64,000 bases of DNA. It comes from Diadema setosum. Taxonomy: Eukaryota; Echinodermata; Echinoidea; Diadematoida; Diadematidae. The notes beneath the pieces are model-generated. The model was not told where the DNA came from. It made no database searches and was given only the letters and a program-made list of their open reading frames with translations. Below, piece by piece: positions 24,742-37,200 of the stretch (position 1 is its first letter; each line of letters begins with the position of its first letter). Location of the stretch: the NCBI GenBank assembly GCA_033980235.1, contig CM067067.1, positions 16,550,401 through 16,614,400 on the forward strand, read 5' to 3'. The position numbers and the translations under genes are program-made.

Positions 24742-26420
24742 TAAAGCTCCATAGTTTCAGCAGAGCCAGATGTGTATGTACCTCCCTGGTTTCAGGAAGG
24801 AGGTACTAGGCGAGCTCGCCTGGTACCTCCTTGGTTTCAGGTGCAGGGAGCTCTCATCAGCTAGCTCTCGCCAACTACAGCACGTGTCTCCAACAGCATG
24901 CACGTATCACACAGCACAGGGTTACCAATACATGTACTATACATAGCCCCTCTTTCCTCCCAGGCCCCATGCAATTGACACGATGTTTACGACCCATTCA
25001 GCGCGTACGCAAATTCCTTTACCCTGCGGTTTTTGCCTGGCGGCAAACCTGCTTTGAAGTTCCTGGAAATTTCCACCAGCTTGTTGCCTGGCTGGCACGG
25101 CCATGGGTGTCAAGTTTCCGTCAATCTACCTAGCTATTGTGAATGTTTTTCTTATACACTTGTCACTTCATTACACACATTTTGCTTCACCTGAGAAGCT
25201 GCTTACAAGAGTGGTCTCACGCTCATGTAAGGGGAACAAATACTATATTTCGGATACTATTTCAGATACTTCTTGATTACGCCTCTCATCGACGCAAATT
25301 AAGGTAATCACAGCGTTACTAACGCGTAATAGTGCAATGCCTTTCGTGGTTTCATTTGTTTGCTAGTTTGTCCGTTTTTTAAGCTTCCATGAAATCAACT
25401 GTGTAAGTGTTAAGCACAAGACAAAGGGAAGACTTAATCCGGGCGTTCCCGAACGCTGGCTACATGGAGCGATGGCTTCGTGGTCGATTGATTGGGTGCA
25501 GTGAAGTTGACGCTATTGTGTTCGAAACAAAGGCACTAAACAAAAGACTTTTAAGCTGGCGTTCCCGGAACGCGGACGGCATGGGCGCATGCCAAGCTCG
25601 TGCCAAGGTGGCTACTTAACAGATAAGAAGGCATGCCGGACGCGGGCGAACGCTCGTGAGATAAAATCTGTCACGCCTTACAGAGACGAAAGAAGCATAA
25701 TATGATACAGTGCTATTGCCTCAAGGGAGATAGCAGTTTGCAACCAATGCAATGCGGTCGTTTTTGTTTTGTTTTATTTTTGCATTGTTTCAGTGTATGA
25801 ATTGCCCTGTCTTTTGAGAGCACAGGATGATACTCTTCATTCATGGCAGATATGTTATTATTATTAGATTGTCTATGTATTTGTATCAACATATTATGAA
25901 AATTTATTAATTGGATGTGCCCTAGCAGTTAAGCTGCTGATATCTTATTGACTGATATTGATAGGTGAGATACTGTAGGACAAACACAGTAGTAGCCTTT
26001 CATTTGAATCCATGGACAAAGAGAACAAATGAATAACCATGCTTGCCTTTTTCCAACAACTTAACAAGGCAGAGTTGGTATCGATATGCGAATGAAGACG
26101 GAAATTTGATTTGGATGAAAGCTTTGGCAGGCTTGAGCTCCAGACAAGGAACTTGTAACTACAGGAGTATTTCCCGGGCAATCTCTTAACCCTGCTGTAT
26201 GATTGAGTCTGATGCAACCAACGTCATCGTGAATGAGTAGTTAGGTCTATGAATAGTGATTGGGGAAAGGAATTTGATGGTGGAGACACACTTTTCCAGT
26301 GTCTGAGATCATAAAGTGGTCGTGTAACACTTTCCTGATATCTGTAGATGCTGTTCCCTAACGTCCCTGGTATGTGTGTGGACTCAGCGTTGATTTCAAT
26401 GTCGGATCTTATATGTGATA

Positions 26421-26605
26421 CAGTGCACTCCCGTTACAACAAACGCGGTTATAACAAAATTCTGTTTACAGTGAAATAAAAATTCAGGCCGCAACATTAT
26501 CGGCTCTATGTTTTTTATTGTTTATTTGTTTGGTTATAATGAAATTTCGATTTAACGAAATAAAACTGCCGGTCCTGAAGACTTTTTTATAATGGGAGTC
26601 CACTG
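26421..26605. mobile_element. TA-flanked MITE, CAGTG(C/G)ACTCCCGTTA family
   Basis: The ends CAGTGCACTCCCGTTACAAC and ..ttataatgggagtccactg are inverted and flanked by TA on both sides. Interior motifs aaattcaggccgcaacatta and tatgttttttattg are shared, inverted, with 29,587-29,777. Confidence 0.8.
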
Positions 26606-26947
26606 TAGTCCACAGCATCCGGGCAAGCGTAGACTCAGTTTGTACTTGTCACTTGTCATGATACAAAGGGGGAAGGGGGAGGGGCAATGCCTGTATGAGT
26701 TTGTAAGTGATGACTCTGGCAGTTCTTGAAAGAGAGCAAGTAGTAGCAAGTACTGTAAAACGAGGAATGTTTGTGTGCATTTTAATTGTTCAAATTTCGC
26801 AAGCTCCAGAATTCGTGAAATTGAAAAAATCTACATGAAAGTTTTTGTCTACACAATATGCATTGGACACCAGTGGCAATGTGCGAAAATTTCATGCTGC
26901 GACAAAGGCCGTTGGCTCAAATTCGCGAAATTTTCATTCCGCGAATA

Positions 26948-27669
26948 CAGTATTCATCGCATAATCGGGCATCTGATAATCGGGAACCTCGCTTTGGAAT
27001 AAATGACATACGCTTCCCAGAAACATTTCCAATGCATGTTATTTTCACTGGATAATCGGGCAGGGACCTCTGATAAGCTGGACAATTTTTCTTCAAGCGA
27101 TCTTTGATTTTGTTGATATTTTACACAAAAAATCTACCAAAATACCACAACAATATTTCAAAGATTCCCTATCAGTTGTCGTTTACATCGAACTTACAAA
27201 GCAAGCTTCGGACTGGTGTGTTTTGACCTCTGTCCATCCAGTACACGTACATTTCAGCTCGCTGCCCGCCTTCGCTTTTCTGTACATGTGTATGGCGAGC
27301 TAGATCGCTACCATCGCTACATATTGACAACACATGTACAGTGCAGTGATCGCGGCAAGTAGACAATCAAGCCGTGATGATTGAATGATTGAAGGACTTT
27401 TCATTGACGTTCCCACATCATTTCTGGGTAATCATTTCCCATGGTTGTGGATATGTATTTATACAGAACGCCCTACGTGTCCAAGAATTCTACAAATGTT
27501 TAAGAAAGTGCTAGCTTTTAATCCACATATTTTGTGTTCGAAGAGAGTTGTCAGAAGAAGAACCCGGTTGTGATGACTCTACATCGTTGGGAGAATGCAG
27601 GGAGAGCTAGAGGGTCGCGCCGAGGGATAGCGTGGTTCTGTATTCATGTACATGTACAGTACGTCAGTA

Positions 27670-27708
<39 letters not shown>

Positions 27709-27829
27709 AATACATCCACATGTCGTTTGCCGTTAGTGTATGGTGAGTGCTCATCGCGAAATCGGGCACCCCGCTTAAAGGGGCCGTGTTTGCTACTCCC
27801 AACCTGTCCCGATTATGCGATGAATACTG
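26948..27829. mobile_element. TA-flanked DNA transposon, non-autonomous, CAGTATTCATCGCATAATCGGG ends
   Basis: The left terminus CAGTATTCATCGCATAATCG is the exact inverse of the right one (cccgattatgcgatgaatactg), with TA at 26,946-26,947 and 27,830-27,831. Subterminal gataatcggg motifs repeat near the left end. The interior holds a (GT)n tract and no transposase. 882 bp; pogo/Tigger-like by ends and target site. Confidence 0.85.
27674..27708. repeat. (GT)n microsatellite
   Basis: About 17 uninterrupted GT dinucleotides. Confidence 0.95.
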
Positions 27830-27846
27830 TATATCGTGTTTTACTG

Positions 27847-29586
27847 TAGTAGTCAGGTGGAAAAGACTGGAAAGTTGAGAGAGAAAGTGGGAAGAGAGAG
27901 AAACAAAGAAGAGAGATGGGGATAAAAAAAATCAGTGTTTTAATTTGATGATAGTTTAGCCAACATGTATGTAATATACATGTATAATGATTGCCTGTTT
28001 GTAAGTCTGGTGGAACCTGCAGTAATATTTTCCCTTTCATATTCTATGAAAAACAGACCAAATTTTCCTTTCTCCTGTGTCAATTCAATATGGATTAGCA
28101 ATTCATTTTGGACAGGGAGGGACTTTTCAATTATAGAGTGGGCAGACTCCAGACTCTGCTTTTCGAATTGCATGGCTTACTCCTCATATCTGGCCTAGTT
28201 TTTTGAGATTACAGCAAGTACCTTTGATGGGTGTATCACCACCTCATAATCTTCAAATCAAGAGCTAGACATCATCATATCTCCTGTGTTCTGTGCATGG
28301 TAAAGTCTGCTCAAGACTCCAGGTGATGTAGGATGAATATCTAGTCCTTAAATCCTGTGTGAAAGACTGGAAATTATTAATTCCTCGGGTTTTGCCAATC
28401 TCTGTCAGGATTTAGATACTCAATCATCACCCAAATTCTTTGAATATAGAATTTAATTTATGCTCGTTCACATCTAGTAAAGAAGCATTCTTATCACTGC
28501 TGATACAGTAAAAACTATACCCGAGTTTACAATCAGTATAGCAGACATGCAATTTCTTTTAAAATGAAGTTGTAGTTTTGCATCTGTTGGTACACGAGTT
28601 GCTCTGTAATTACTTTACGATCATATTGATAGTGTGAGCGTGTAAGGGAATTGGTGATTGCCTTGTTTGTGTGAAAATTAATGGATGTTATTGCTAGAAT
28701 AGTAGTTACTTGTTCATGGAGTTGTGCTGAATGTGCTTAAGTGGTTATCTCATTGGGATGGAGACTAGCTGGATACCTGGTGGTGGTTTGAGTCTCCTTA
28801 GTTTTCTCCTTCGTTTGGAGATGTCTCTGCCGTTTGGAAGGTGTCATTGTGACCTCTCTGCGACCTCTGGAGGAATAGATTATAACCTGAGTTTTAGACA
28901 TCTCTGAAGTCACCCTGGAGTCGCCTTCTGGGTGAGAGGGCTAGCTATTTTTTTTTTGCCTCTGCCACGAAGTGTCCATGGAGGCATTATTTGTCTTCAC
29001 ACTATCCAGGACGACTGATCAGTCAGCATTTTCGGCAAAGTGACATATGCCCTTGAGATTCTTTTTCTCGTGTGTAGTATCTAATTATCTTTTTAATATT
29101 TGAATTTTATCAAGTTATGGGATGAGGATTTCTTGTCACCCTGATGGCAAGTGATCCAGCAAAACTTGGAACCACTTTCCTATTTAATTTTCTTGCAGGT
29201 GTTTCCAGGCAGACCTCCTTATGATATGTGTGATTCATAAAGGGAAGAGGAGGCACAGGCAAATGAAGCTGAATTGTCTAGTCTGTCTTTGTATATCAAA
29301 ATCAGGGGTGACACTATGGTGGAGTTGTTGTGCGTACCATGTGTTTTGTTCACTAAAATGAATGGAGTTTTTGGCAGAATTTGTCCAAGTTGTACTTGAA
29401 GAGTTGTGCTAAATATGCTTTTAATGGCATTTCCAGTGTGAAGTTTTATTCTTTTTTATTATTATTATTTACCATATGCAAAGGTCAGAAATTAACAGCT
29501 TAAAGCAGTTCTCTGGTAGTGACAAGCTTCTGTGCAAGGGAGAGAGTGTAGCAGTGGAATGAAATGTGGTGTACGATATAATGTGT
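27847..29586. other. gene-poor stretch; one element-end fragment
   Basis: Mostly unique-looking AT-rich sequence. At about 28,960-29,010, gcctctgccacgaagtgtcc..ggaggcatta is an end fragment of the family at 9609. No exon with recognisable protein similarity. Confidence 0.5.
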
Positions 29587-29777
29587 AATTGCATTGGACT
29601 CCCGTTACAACGAAGTCCTCGCGACCGGCAATTTTCTTTCGTTATATTGAAATTTTGTTATAACTGAACAAATGTACAATAAAAAACATAGAGTGGATAA
29701 TGTTGCCGCCTGAATTTTTACTTCGTTGTAACCGGAATATCAATATAACCGTGTTCGTTATCAACGGGATTGCTCTG
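29587..29777. mobile_element. MITE, second copy of the CTCCCGTTACAAC family
   Basis: It shares ggactcccgttacaacgaag and cgttatc.acgggattgctctg ends, and internal aaaaacatagag..ataatgttgccgcctgaattttta, with 26,421-26,605 in the opposite internal orientation. The ends are more decayed. Confidence 0.7.
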
Positions 29778-29828
29778 TATGTGTTTTTCTTTAATCGATT
29801 TTGTATATTGCTTTGAACAACTCATTCA

Positions 29829-29993
29829 CAGACACCCCAAGCCACCAGGAAGGGAAGGAAATCAAGATGAAAATGACCTTGCTGCCGAGGACCAGATGAG
29901 AAATCAAAGTCAAATTGTGTATTGTACACTCTGTGTTAGATACTGTGTTCGAAATTTTTTGTTTGAGGAAACTCATTATTTTCACCTGTAGAA
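29829..29993 (+). CDS. possible 3' exon of PHF14 (weak candidate)
   Basis: The acceptor-like sequence ..actcattcacag precedes coding-like sequence. If exon j splices here in phase 0, the frame reads about a dozen residues, T-P-Q-A-T-R-K-G-R-K-S-R, then stops; this is basic like the PHF14 tail. Another frame is open longer and reads P-P-G-R-E, then Q-D-E-N-D-L-A-A-E-D-Q-M. No PHD finger is encoded. A TA-flanked MITE sits just upstream. This could be chance. Confidence 0.2.
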
Positions 29994-32119
29994 ATAACTC
30001 TGCACCTGTATGTCAAGTTATTGTCATGGTGCGTTCTCCCTGCAGAGGGCATATATGTACTGTTTGATTTCAGTCTAGTCTTACTGTTCCTTCATCTGTA
30101 CAGCCTCTCTGTATTGACCGATTCTGTCACGCGCTATGTGTATTTTTGGCATGGACAGCGCCATTACTGCGGTGTCTCAGCCGACCCCCCCTCCCACTCC
30201 CCCACCCCTCTCCCTACATTAGCACGCGCACAGAATGAAAAACTGATGCATGGTTGCTTTAGCCAATAGGCGTCTCGTACTGAGTGCGTGAATGCTTGCT
30301 TAGTGCGCGAACCTTTGTTACAAGTGCGCGATAAACATGTTGCCCGTGGGGTGGGGGAGAGGGGGGTGGGGGGTATGCTGGGACACCGCAAAATGAGCTA
30401 ATGGCTGCGCCCAGTGCCACAAATTGTCTGCTGCCCTCAACGAACCCGAATCGGTCTATACATATCTTCTGAGAATGTGAGAATGTACCATTCCAGTCTG
30501 TACAGAGAAGTACACTGTACACTGTACACTGGAGAAGTGTGCACAGCTGGTATACTTATGCATGCCTAGACCAACCCTGTGATGTGGAGAACTCGCGTCT
30601 CAAAAGGAGAAGATGGTTTATGAAGAGAATAGCGAACTCAAGTACAAGCAAAAGCCATGGAAGTCAATGCTACTAATATTCAACATGGATACATGCATGA
30701 ATTGCAAGTGTTACTTTAGTGTGCTAGCAGCATGTGAATATGGACTCGGCTCCACCAATTCCAGCAACTGTGTTTAAAAGGCCGTCCCTTTAAATAGAGT
30801 GAAAATTGTCATGAATAGATTCACCTGTTTTGTCAGTTTTAGTCTCGTTCTCGTTTAGTCTTTTGTGTTCTTCTCTCTCTCTCTCTTGCACCCATCTCTC
30901 TTTTGTATTTCTCTTTTTTTCTGTTACAATGTCATTTCTCTTGTATGTCTTCTTGTGTGTATGAGGATTTTTTTGGTTAACTCTTTCTAGCCATAGTCAA
31001 TTTTGTCAGTTTATTGGTAGATTTGTGTTTTTCTCTCTCTTTTTGATTGTCAAAATTATGGTTTGCATAAGGCTATGCAAGTAGAATTTTGTGTATTTAA
31101 ATCTTTGGTTAGCACTTCTGGTGTCAGATTGTTTGTTTGTTTGTTTGTTTGTTTGTTTGTGTTTTTTTTTTGGGGGGGGGTCTTAAAAAAAAAGAAATGT
31201 TTTCACTACATGGTAAGATGCCCATGAAGTAAATGTTATTTCTTTTCTTGCCCTTGTCTTCATATAAAAACTTCTCAAATTGCTCAATCATGTGTGTCAG
31301 TGAATTATTGTTAACAGAGAGGTATCGAAACTCCATGACAGTCACGATTGTTGATCTAAGTAAAAACAATCAAACAAGCAAAAGGAGGTTCTTGTCGTTC
31401 CAAGCTACATAAGAGTGTGATTTGGAAAAATCACAAAGAGTAAGAATAAATGCTACAAGTTTCATTAGTTTGATTTATTATCTTTTGTTGGGGGGGGGGG
31501 GATCTCACATCGCAATCATGAATAGAAGAAACTTTACATGACATGAATGTGAATCGTATTTCAACAAAATGACTGTACTCCCAGATTTTGGTTGATATGG
31601 ATTTGTTCCATGTTTTTTATCATTTTTTTTTGCAAATAAAAACAAAATATGTGAGTAAAATATTCAGGTTATATGATTCCATGATTGATACATGTGAATG
31701 TGTGTACTTGACAAATTTACATGTACAATGTAATTCATTTCATTTAATATCTGCTTGCATCATGATAAAGAGTATGCAGGAACTTGTATAAGCAGAAAAA
31801 AAAAATGCAAGGACATTCAATAAGAGTAGAACATAGTCAATTTAGTTTTGCAATTTGTTTTAGTAATTTAGTCAGTGTAGTCACGCATTCAAATAAGATT
31901 AGTAATCTTTTGCTCCAAGTAAGTTTAATACCAAGGCATGAGATACTTTTAAACAGCATCTTGTGTGATGAACAATAGTGCGAGGTACTCAATAGTACAT
32001 TATGTCCAAAAAAAAAAAAAAGAAAATACAACGGCACCTTCCGCAACGATAACTTTAAAAGTAGTGAATCAATCCAAACAAAAATTCAGGGTATGTAACT
32101 ATAACTCATTGCCTACATC
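29994..32119. other. gene-poor stretch, low-complexity tracts
   Basis: It contains (TC)n at about 30,872, a GTTT-repeat at 31,130-31,160 and G-runs at about 31,170 and 31,490. The open segment near 30,580-30,675 (C-D-V-E-N-S-R-L-K-R-R-R) has no recognised similarity. Confidence 0.45.
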
Positions 32120-32346
32120 TTGCAGAAAACCCCATTCAATTTCAGTGGTCAAAGAGAAATGAGGATTTTTGTAGAGTATGTCAGGAATCCCTTCCCTCCA
32201 AGTTCTGTCTATTGTGTTTACATATTAATATGCAGTTCCAAGAGCATCCAAGTGCTGAACTTGGAAGAATCAGACTCCTGACATGCTTTACAAAAATCCA
32301 CATTTCTTTGTGACCGTTTAACCAAACTGAATGGGGTTTTCTGCAA
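32120..32346. mobile_element. palindromic MITE, ttgcagaaaaccccattca ends
   Basis: The left arm ttgcagaaaaccccattcaa, gtggtcaaagagaaatg.ggatttttgta and gtatgtcagga is repeated inverted on the right (tcctgacatgctttacaaaaatccacatttctttgtgac, gaatggggttttctgcaa). Arms of about 70 bp around an 80-bp loop. Confidence 0.85.
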
Positions 32347-33014
32347 TATAGAGCTAAGATGTTATATTTTAAGACCCTGAAGTCCCATTAAGACGGTTTA
32401 ATCATATTGGGTATTATCAATGCAAAAATCTGATTGTAATTTTTTTGGGGGGACATACTGAATTCTTTCACACTGTAATAGGAGGAAATAAAAAAAAAAT
32501 GGATTCCTGTTTGAACACCCTCCCAAGCTGCCATCAAGTCTTAAATTTTGCAGATTGTTTCTGCTCAAGTCAGATGGGAAGGGGCGGGGGAGGAGTCAAA
32601 GTGAATACACGTGCTGATGACAGTGTATTTTAATGAGTGGTGTAGTGGCACGTACTATATGTCTCTGTAGTTTACGTTTTTCTGTTTTAGTGATGAGGGC
32701 ATCAATAAATAGAGTATCAAACGAGATCAGTGTTCAAAATATCGTGATTTGTGCCTTATCAGAGTGACTTGTAATGTATGTCGTGTGTGCACTCATTCGA
32801 ACCAGAAGTATGTATAAAGTAATGCTGGTGTGGAGGTGTGGGTGATTGATAGCTAACACAAAAATTGTTAAAGCCATGTTTATGATGATCTTCATTTTTT
32901 GATTTTCATTTGAAAAGATGTGTGTCTGTCTGTGTGTTAATGTCGCCGATAGTTATGGCAATTATTCTTTATGAAACAAGGAAAAGTGGAAATTGCACGG
33001 TGCGTAATATATGT

Positions 33015-33447
33015 CCCCGCCGGAAGTAGCATTTAGTAGCAAAATGTACAATATAGGTAAACAATCAAGGTCAAAGGTCAAAGAAGTCAAAGGTCAAAAT
33101 TCTGTGTAGAAGTTTTGAAGCCCTCACCTAGTGCCATCACATAAAGCAAACGGAATCGAAATCGGGTTAGAAATGGCGAAGGAGTAGCATTTTGAAGCAA
33201 AATGTACAATATAGGTCAAAGGTCACAACTGAAATTCTGTGTAGAAATGTCAAAGCTCCCGTGTAGTGCTATCATATAAAGCAAACAGAATCAAAATTGG
33301 CTCATAAATGACAGAGAAGTAGCAAATTGAACATTTTGATCACACACGGACGCACACACAGACAGACAGACGGACGGACACACGGACACACACACGTACG
33401 GAGCCCGTTTCATAGTCCCCTGCTCGAACTCGTTCGGCGGGGACAAT
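33015..33447. mobile_element. element with tgtccccgccg ends, AGGTCA runs and (GACAGACGGAC)n
   Basis: Left gtccccgccggaag and right ..cgttcggcggggaca are inverted. Two tandem interior units share agcaaaatgtacaatatagg, ggtcaaaggtca, aattctgtgtagaa and atcatataaagcaaac. The layout resembles the family at 9609 although the sequences differ. Confidence 0.65.
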
Positions 33448-33513
33448 TAGTGTTGATTGGTGTCAATGCATGATGGTACATGTACTCCGTCAGAGATTTA
33501 TAAATCATGTGTG

Positions 33514-33514
<1 letters not shown>

Positions 33515-33572
<58 letters not shown>

Positions 33573-33575
33573 TAT
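33515..33575. repeat. (TA)n microsatellite
   Basis: About 30 TA dinucleotides, continuing imperfectly to about 33,605. Confidence 0.95.
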
Positions 33576-33883
33576 CATAATATATTATATATATTTATTT
33601 ATATACAATGTATATACATAGACGAGGCCGATAGGACCCTTGAAATACTCCATAGTGTCAGCGCTTTACATGGAATACTATTATCTTCTGTGTCCCAAAA
33701 TAAAAAGTCGGAGCAGTAATATATAGCGAGGCTACTTCATGAACCTTACAAGGAAAAGTAAACTTGAAAGCAAATGAATATTATTTCATTAGTGCCTTGT
33801 CCGCCTTGGACTACTTAACAATGTCGGAATTTCGGAGCTTGGGTATTTGTCCAAGTTCATCGCGCCCCTGTCAGTAACCAAAG

Positions 33884-33952
33884 ATAGCCTGGTGGTAGTG
33901 TCGCTACCCGGAAAGCAGTAGATGACAGGTTCGAGCCCCGTGGTTCCTTTGT
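33884..33952 (+). repeat. tRNA-like SINE head
   Basis: A-box-like agcctggtggtagtgtcgct and B-box ggttcgagcccc are spaced as in a tRNA gene. The T-stem does not pair perfectly and no full cloverleaf forms, so this is read as a tRNA-derived SINE rather than a functional tRNA gene. Confidence 0.5.
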
Positions 33953-34044
33953 TCCGACATGTTTGTTAAAAATTACAGACCAGCAGTTGCGATCTTACAA
34001 GTTTCATTTGTAGAGGGAGACAAATTGAAGTAAATTCACACCTT

Positions 34045-34275
34045 GAAAATAAACTGTGGAACGCTGTTCCGTGTTCAAGAAGCTCCCACAGTGTTAAAGT
34101 TTAAAACTGCTCTCAAGACATTTCTGTTCAAAAAGTATTATGAATGAGTTTGGTTTTGCATTTATGGTTCATACATTGTACACGACATTTCCTCTTTCTA
34201 CTTTCATCCCTCTCCCGTAAAGCGCATAGAGACAACCCGGTAGTGATATGCGCTATATAAGCACTGTGTTATATA
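34045..34275 (+). pseudogene. L2/CR1-like LINE 3' end fragment
   Basis: One frame reads L-K-F-K-T-A-L-K-T-F-L-F-K-K-Y-Y-E then stop, a typical LINE polyprotein end. It is followed by aaagcgcatagagacaaccc..gatatgcgctatataagcac, the 3' hairpin-like tail found in L2-type elements. It may be mobilised together with the tRNA-like head upstream. Confidence 0.65.
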
Positions 34276-37200
34276 TTTCTGCTGAGAGGCTTTCATGGAC
34301 TTTGATCAGAGTTAGATAACATACTTTGCAAAATTTCCCATTATTTTGCACAAATCTGAGTAGAGGAGTACTAGGAATATTGCAATTGTATCAAATACTT
34401 ACTTATCTCGATTTTTCAGTATGACGTTTACACATCGGCAAAACTTGAAGCAGCTGAAAGCTGAGGTCTGTGTAGCAGAATTGCACCAGGGCTAGCTGCC
34501 CGAAAAATTGTCACTAATTGTATCGCGTTTCAGCTGCTTTACCTGTGATTTTTCAAGTCGTGAAGAAGGGCGTATAAATCAATTTTTCAACTCGATGAAG
34601 TGACTATCTTGTAACTGAATCAGCTCGACCGGCGCGATGCGATCATTGTAAGCACATTGATGAAGGGGTGAATACGGTTTCAATTTACATGCAGATTTGT
34701 AATTGAATCACTAAGATTTTTGTTTTACGACATGAGGGGAAATTGATGGCATTCTGGAAATTGTCAAGATTGTAGTCATGGTTGCTGAATGAATCTGACA
34801 TAACATGGTGTTTACGTGGCTTCTCGGTGCGTATATTTTTAGTGTATATGATAGTTATTTGACAAATCAATATCGATTATGCATCAATATATCAATCGTC
34901 AATTATGTATGACAATGAAGTAGATACAAAATGTTATTATTAATTTAAACAGTATAAGTTTATTAGGCCGACACTTCTAATCGTGGCTCAAAATGAAATA
35001 CGAAGAGACAAAACGGGGTAAGGTTACAATATACATTGTACAATATTGTGGTAATGGTAAGATGTACACACAAAATGAAGAGACAAAATGATTTCTATGT
35101 CCTTTCCTTTTCTTCGAACCACTGTTCAACAGAGGAAAAAAGTTAGTGTTTAACACCGTAAGAGCGTTCAGACTACTCGTCTCTATAGTGATATAACGGC
35201 ATCGTCCTTTTATGCGGGATAGATAACCCCGAACCTATTCTGAACCCACTGCTGATGAAAGCATAAGGTGTGGACACGGACTTGGCAATGGAAGAGGTGG
35301 AAAACAACAAGCGAAATACAACAGTGTACTTGGACGGATCGTCTGTGCGGAGTAAAGAGGAGAAAGTAGCTGGTATAAAGAATCTTTACATTGATTTTTG
35401 ATGTATGAGAACAAGAATGGATCTTGTGACAAGATTATAGGAGGACAAGTTATGTGGTTGTTTTTATTGAACCTTGGCGTCTTCTTCGTCATGTATTCAC
35501 GTAAAAGGGTATGTCTTCTGAAGTTGAAGTATATATGAGCTGAAGAATATCCCTCAACTTCCATGTCGAGCTTTTTTTTTTTTCCATTTGTAAAGTCTTA
35601 CGGCCAAAACGTATTTGCATTTTGTTACCTGGAGAAAACACACACAAAAATGAGCCATACCAAACTAAACCTAGACCAGGGCGCTTAGACTGAACACCTG
35701 TCATTGCGGTTATCGCGTATATATGCGATAATGTTAAGTATTGCTATAAACAAGTTGTCTGAAAGCACCGCATATACACAGGGCATATACTTCATCATAT
35801 TGTACCTGGAGAAAACCTACAGAAATCAAACTAAACAAAACAAAGCAAAACTTAACCAGACCAGGGCATTAACCTCACATGCTTTCGTGTCTGAATGCCC
35901 TCATATCGCCATACAGTCAGTTGTAGGTCGCATGACTATTAAGTTTAATACGAATACTCGACTTATCTGAAAGCGCCATGTACACAAGGCACATGTACCA
36001 TAGAAGATCGATAAAAGAAGGGCGGGTTTAGGTCATTATCATGAAAATACATCCAGGGTGCAAAACCACTTGATAATATAGAAAGACGAAAACGAACAAA
36101 CAAGCCCTTAATCAAACTCGAAAAGATATTACTATTAAAGAATCTATTTTAGACATAACAGTATTAAGTATGAGATTGGTAGAGCCAAGGAGTACCAGCA
36201 TGTAATATGAGGCCTGAAATACTGTATCTGGTAAATAAAGACATCAAAAAGAAGAAAAAAATAAATCACTGTTGCATCCTGCTTGTCTCGGTTCAAGAGA
36301 AAATATCTGACGCCAACGCACTGAAAATGTGTTAGAAAGTTTTCGATGTTAATCTGAGAAGCCGGACACAAGTGAAAAAGAGCTTGTTCAAGTGCAACCA
36401 GGGCTGTCCCATTAGACACCCTGGAAATTAAGTTGTGAGAGTGACCAATAAACAAGAATGGGGAAAAAACAGGAATAAAAAGAATACATAATAGAAATAA
36501 GACAACGTATAGGAAAAAACAAACAAACAAAGGGAACTGCGACATAAAACTAGACACAAGGTTACATGGGACAGTAGCAGATGTCTTTGAATTATACGGA
36601 TGTCTCCCATGCAATAGGAATTTAAGCCGCAGCTAGAAATCAATAAAAAACAACAACAGCATGTTGGTGTGTGGGTGTTTCTTTTTCTCTGCTTCATGTA
36701 ATAACATTTTGCAACCCCGAGGTCTGCTGCCACTTGGTCCCTGGACCTGATTTGTGCTTAAATACCCTTATAGCATAATGCAGTTCAACACTATTGCCAG
36801 AAGGGATCAAGACTTTTGTCTGTGACGTACACCATTTTCTGCGTTGGGACTTGATTGGCAGAAAGCGTTTTCAAGCAAACAAAGGCAAGTGCGTAGGGCC
36901 GATACTTACCTCTAAATAAGTTATTTGCACATGTTATTTTATGTCCGACGTAGAAAAGCGCTCTCATTCAGGTGGTATAGATCTTTCATTCATTTATTCA
37001 CTTATTCTTAAATTCTTCATTTGTTGTTTTGTTTTCTTTCCACCCCCTAAAAAAATAGAAAAACTTTTGTTTTTTCTTGTAAAAAAAACCCCTAATGAAT
37101 CTTATATATTTTATTTTCTGTTTAGATGGCACTCCTGCCTGAGTTTATAATTGATTCTGATTTGATCTTGGAATGCTCTGCTTTGTTTTTGAAGTCTCTC

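Larger units (their letters stand above)
17120..25677. mobile_element. 8.56-kb non-coding element with TIRs and TTA duplication
   Basis: The left end GGCGTGACAGATTTAGTATA, followed by gcgagcgttcggccgcg, pairs with the right end (..cgcgggcgaacgctcgtgag..aaatctgtcacgcc). TTA flanks it at 17,117-17,119 and 25,678-25,680. A 3-bp TTA duplication with GG-starting ends fits the PIF/Harbinger group, but no DDE transposase or Myb-like protein is visible. The interior is GC-rich near the ends and carries tandem arrays (17,790-18,448 and 23,163-24,155), recurring cggaataa..gaacc motifs, a hairpin and a pogo-like fragment. It may be several insertions inside one mother element. Confidence 0.7.
26752..27846. 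mobile_element. outer MITE (tactgtaaaacgag ends) interrupted by a nested element
   Basis: The left end tactgtaaaacgaggaatg resembles the inverse of the right end tatcgtgttttactgta. Between them lies the complete TA-flanked element 26,948-27,829. The left arm has attcgcgaaattttcattccgcgaa. The borders are approximate. Confidence 0.5.

Noticed and set aside
33507..33719. Open frame of alternating Ile-Tyr
   Set aside because: Translation of a (TA)n microsatellite.
33884..33952. Functional tRNA gene
   Set aside because: A and B boxes are present, but the acceptor and T-stems do not pair and no clear anticodon loop forms; a SINE head fits better.
36144..36614. 156-codon minus-strand open frame
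   Set aside because: Hydrophobic, Phe/Leu-rich translation of an AT-rich stretch without domain, start context or splice support.
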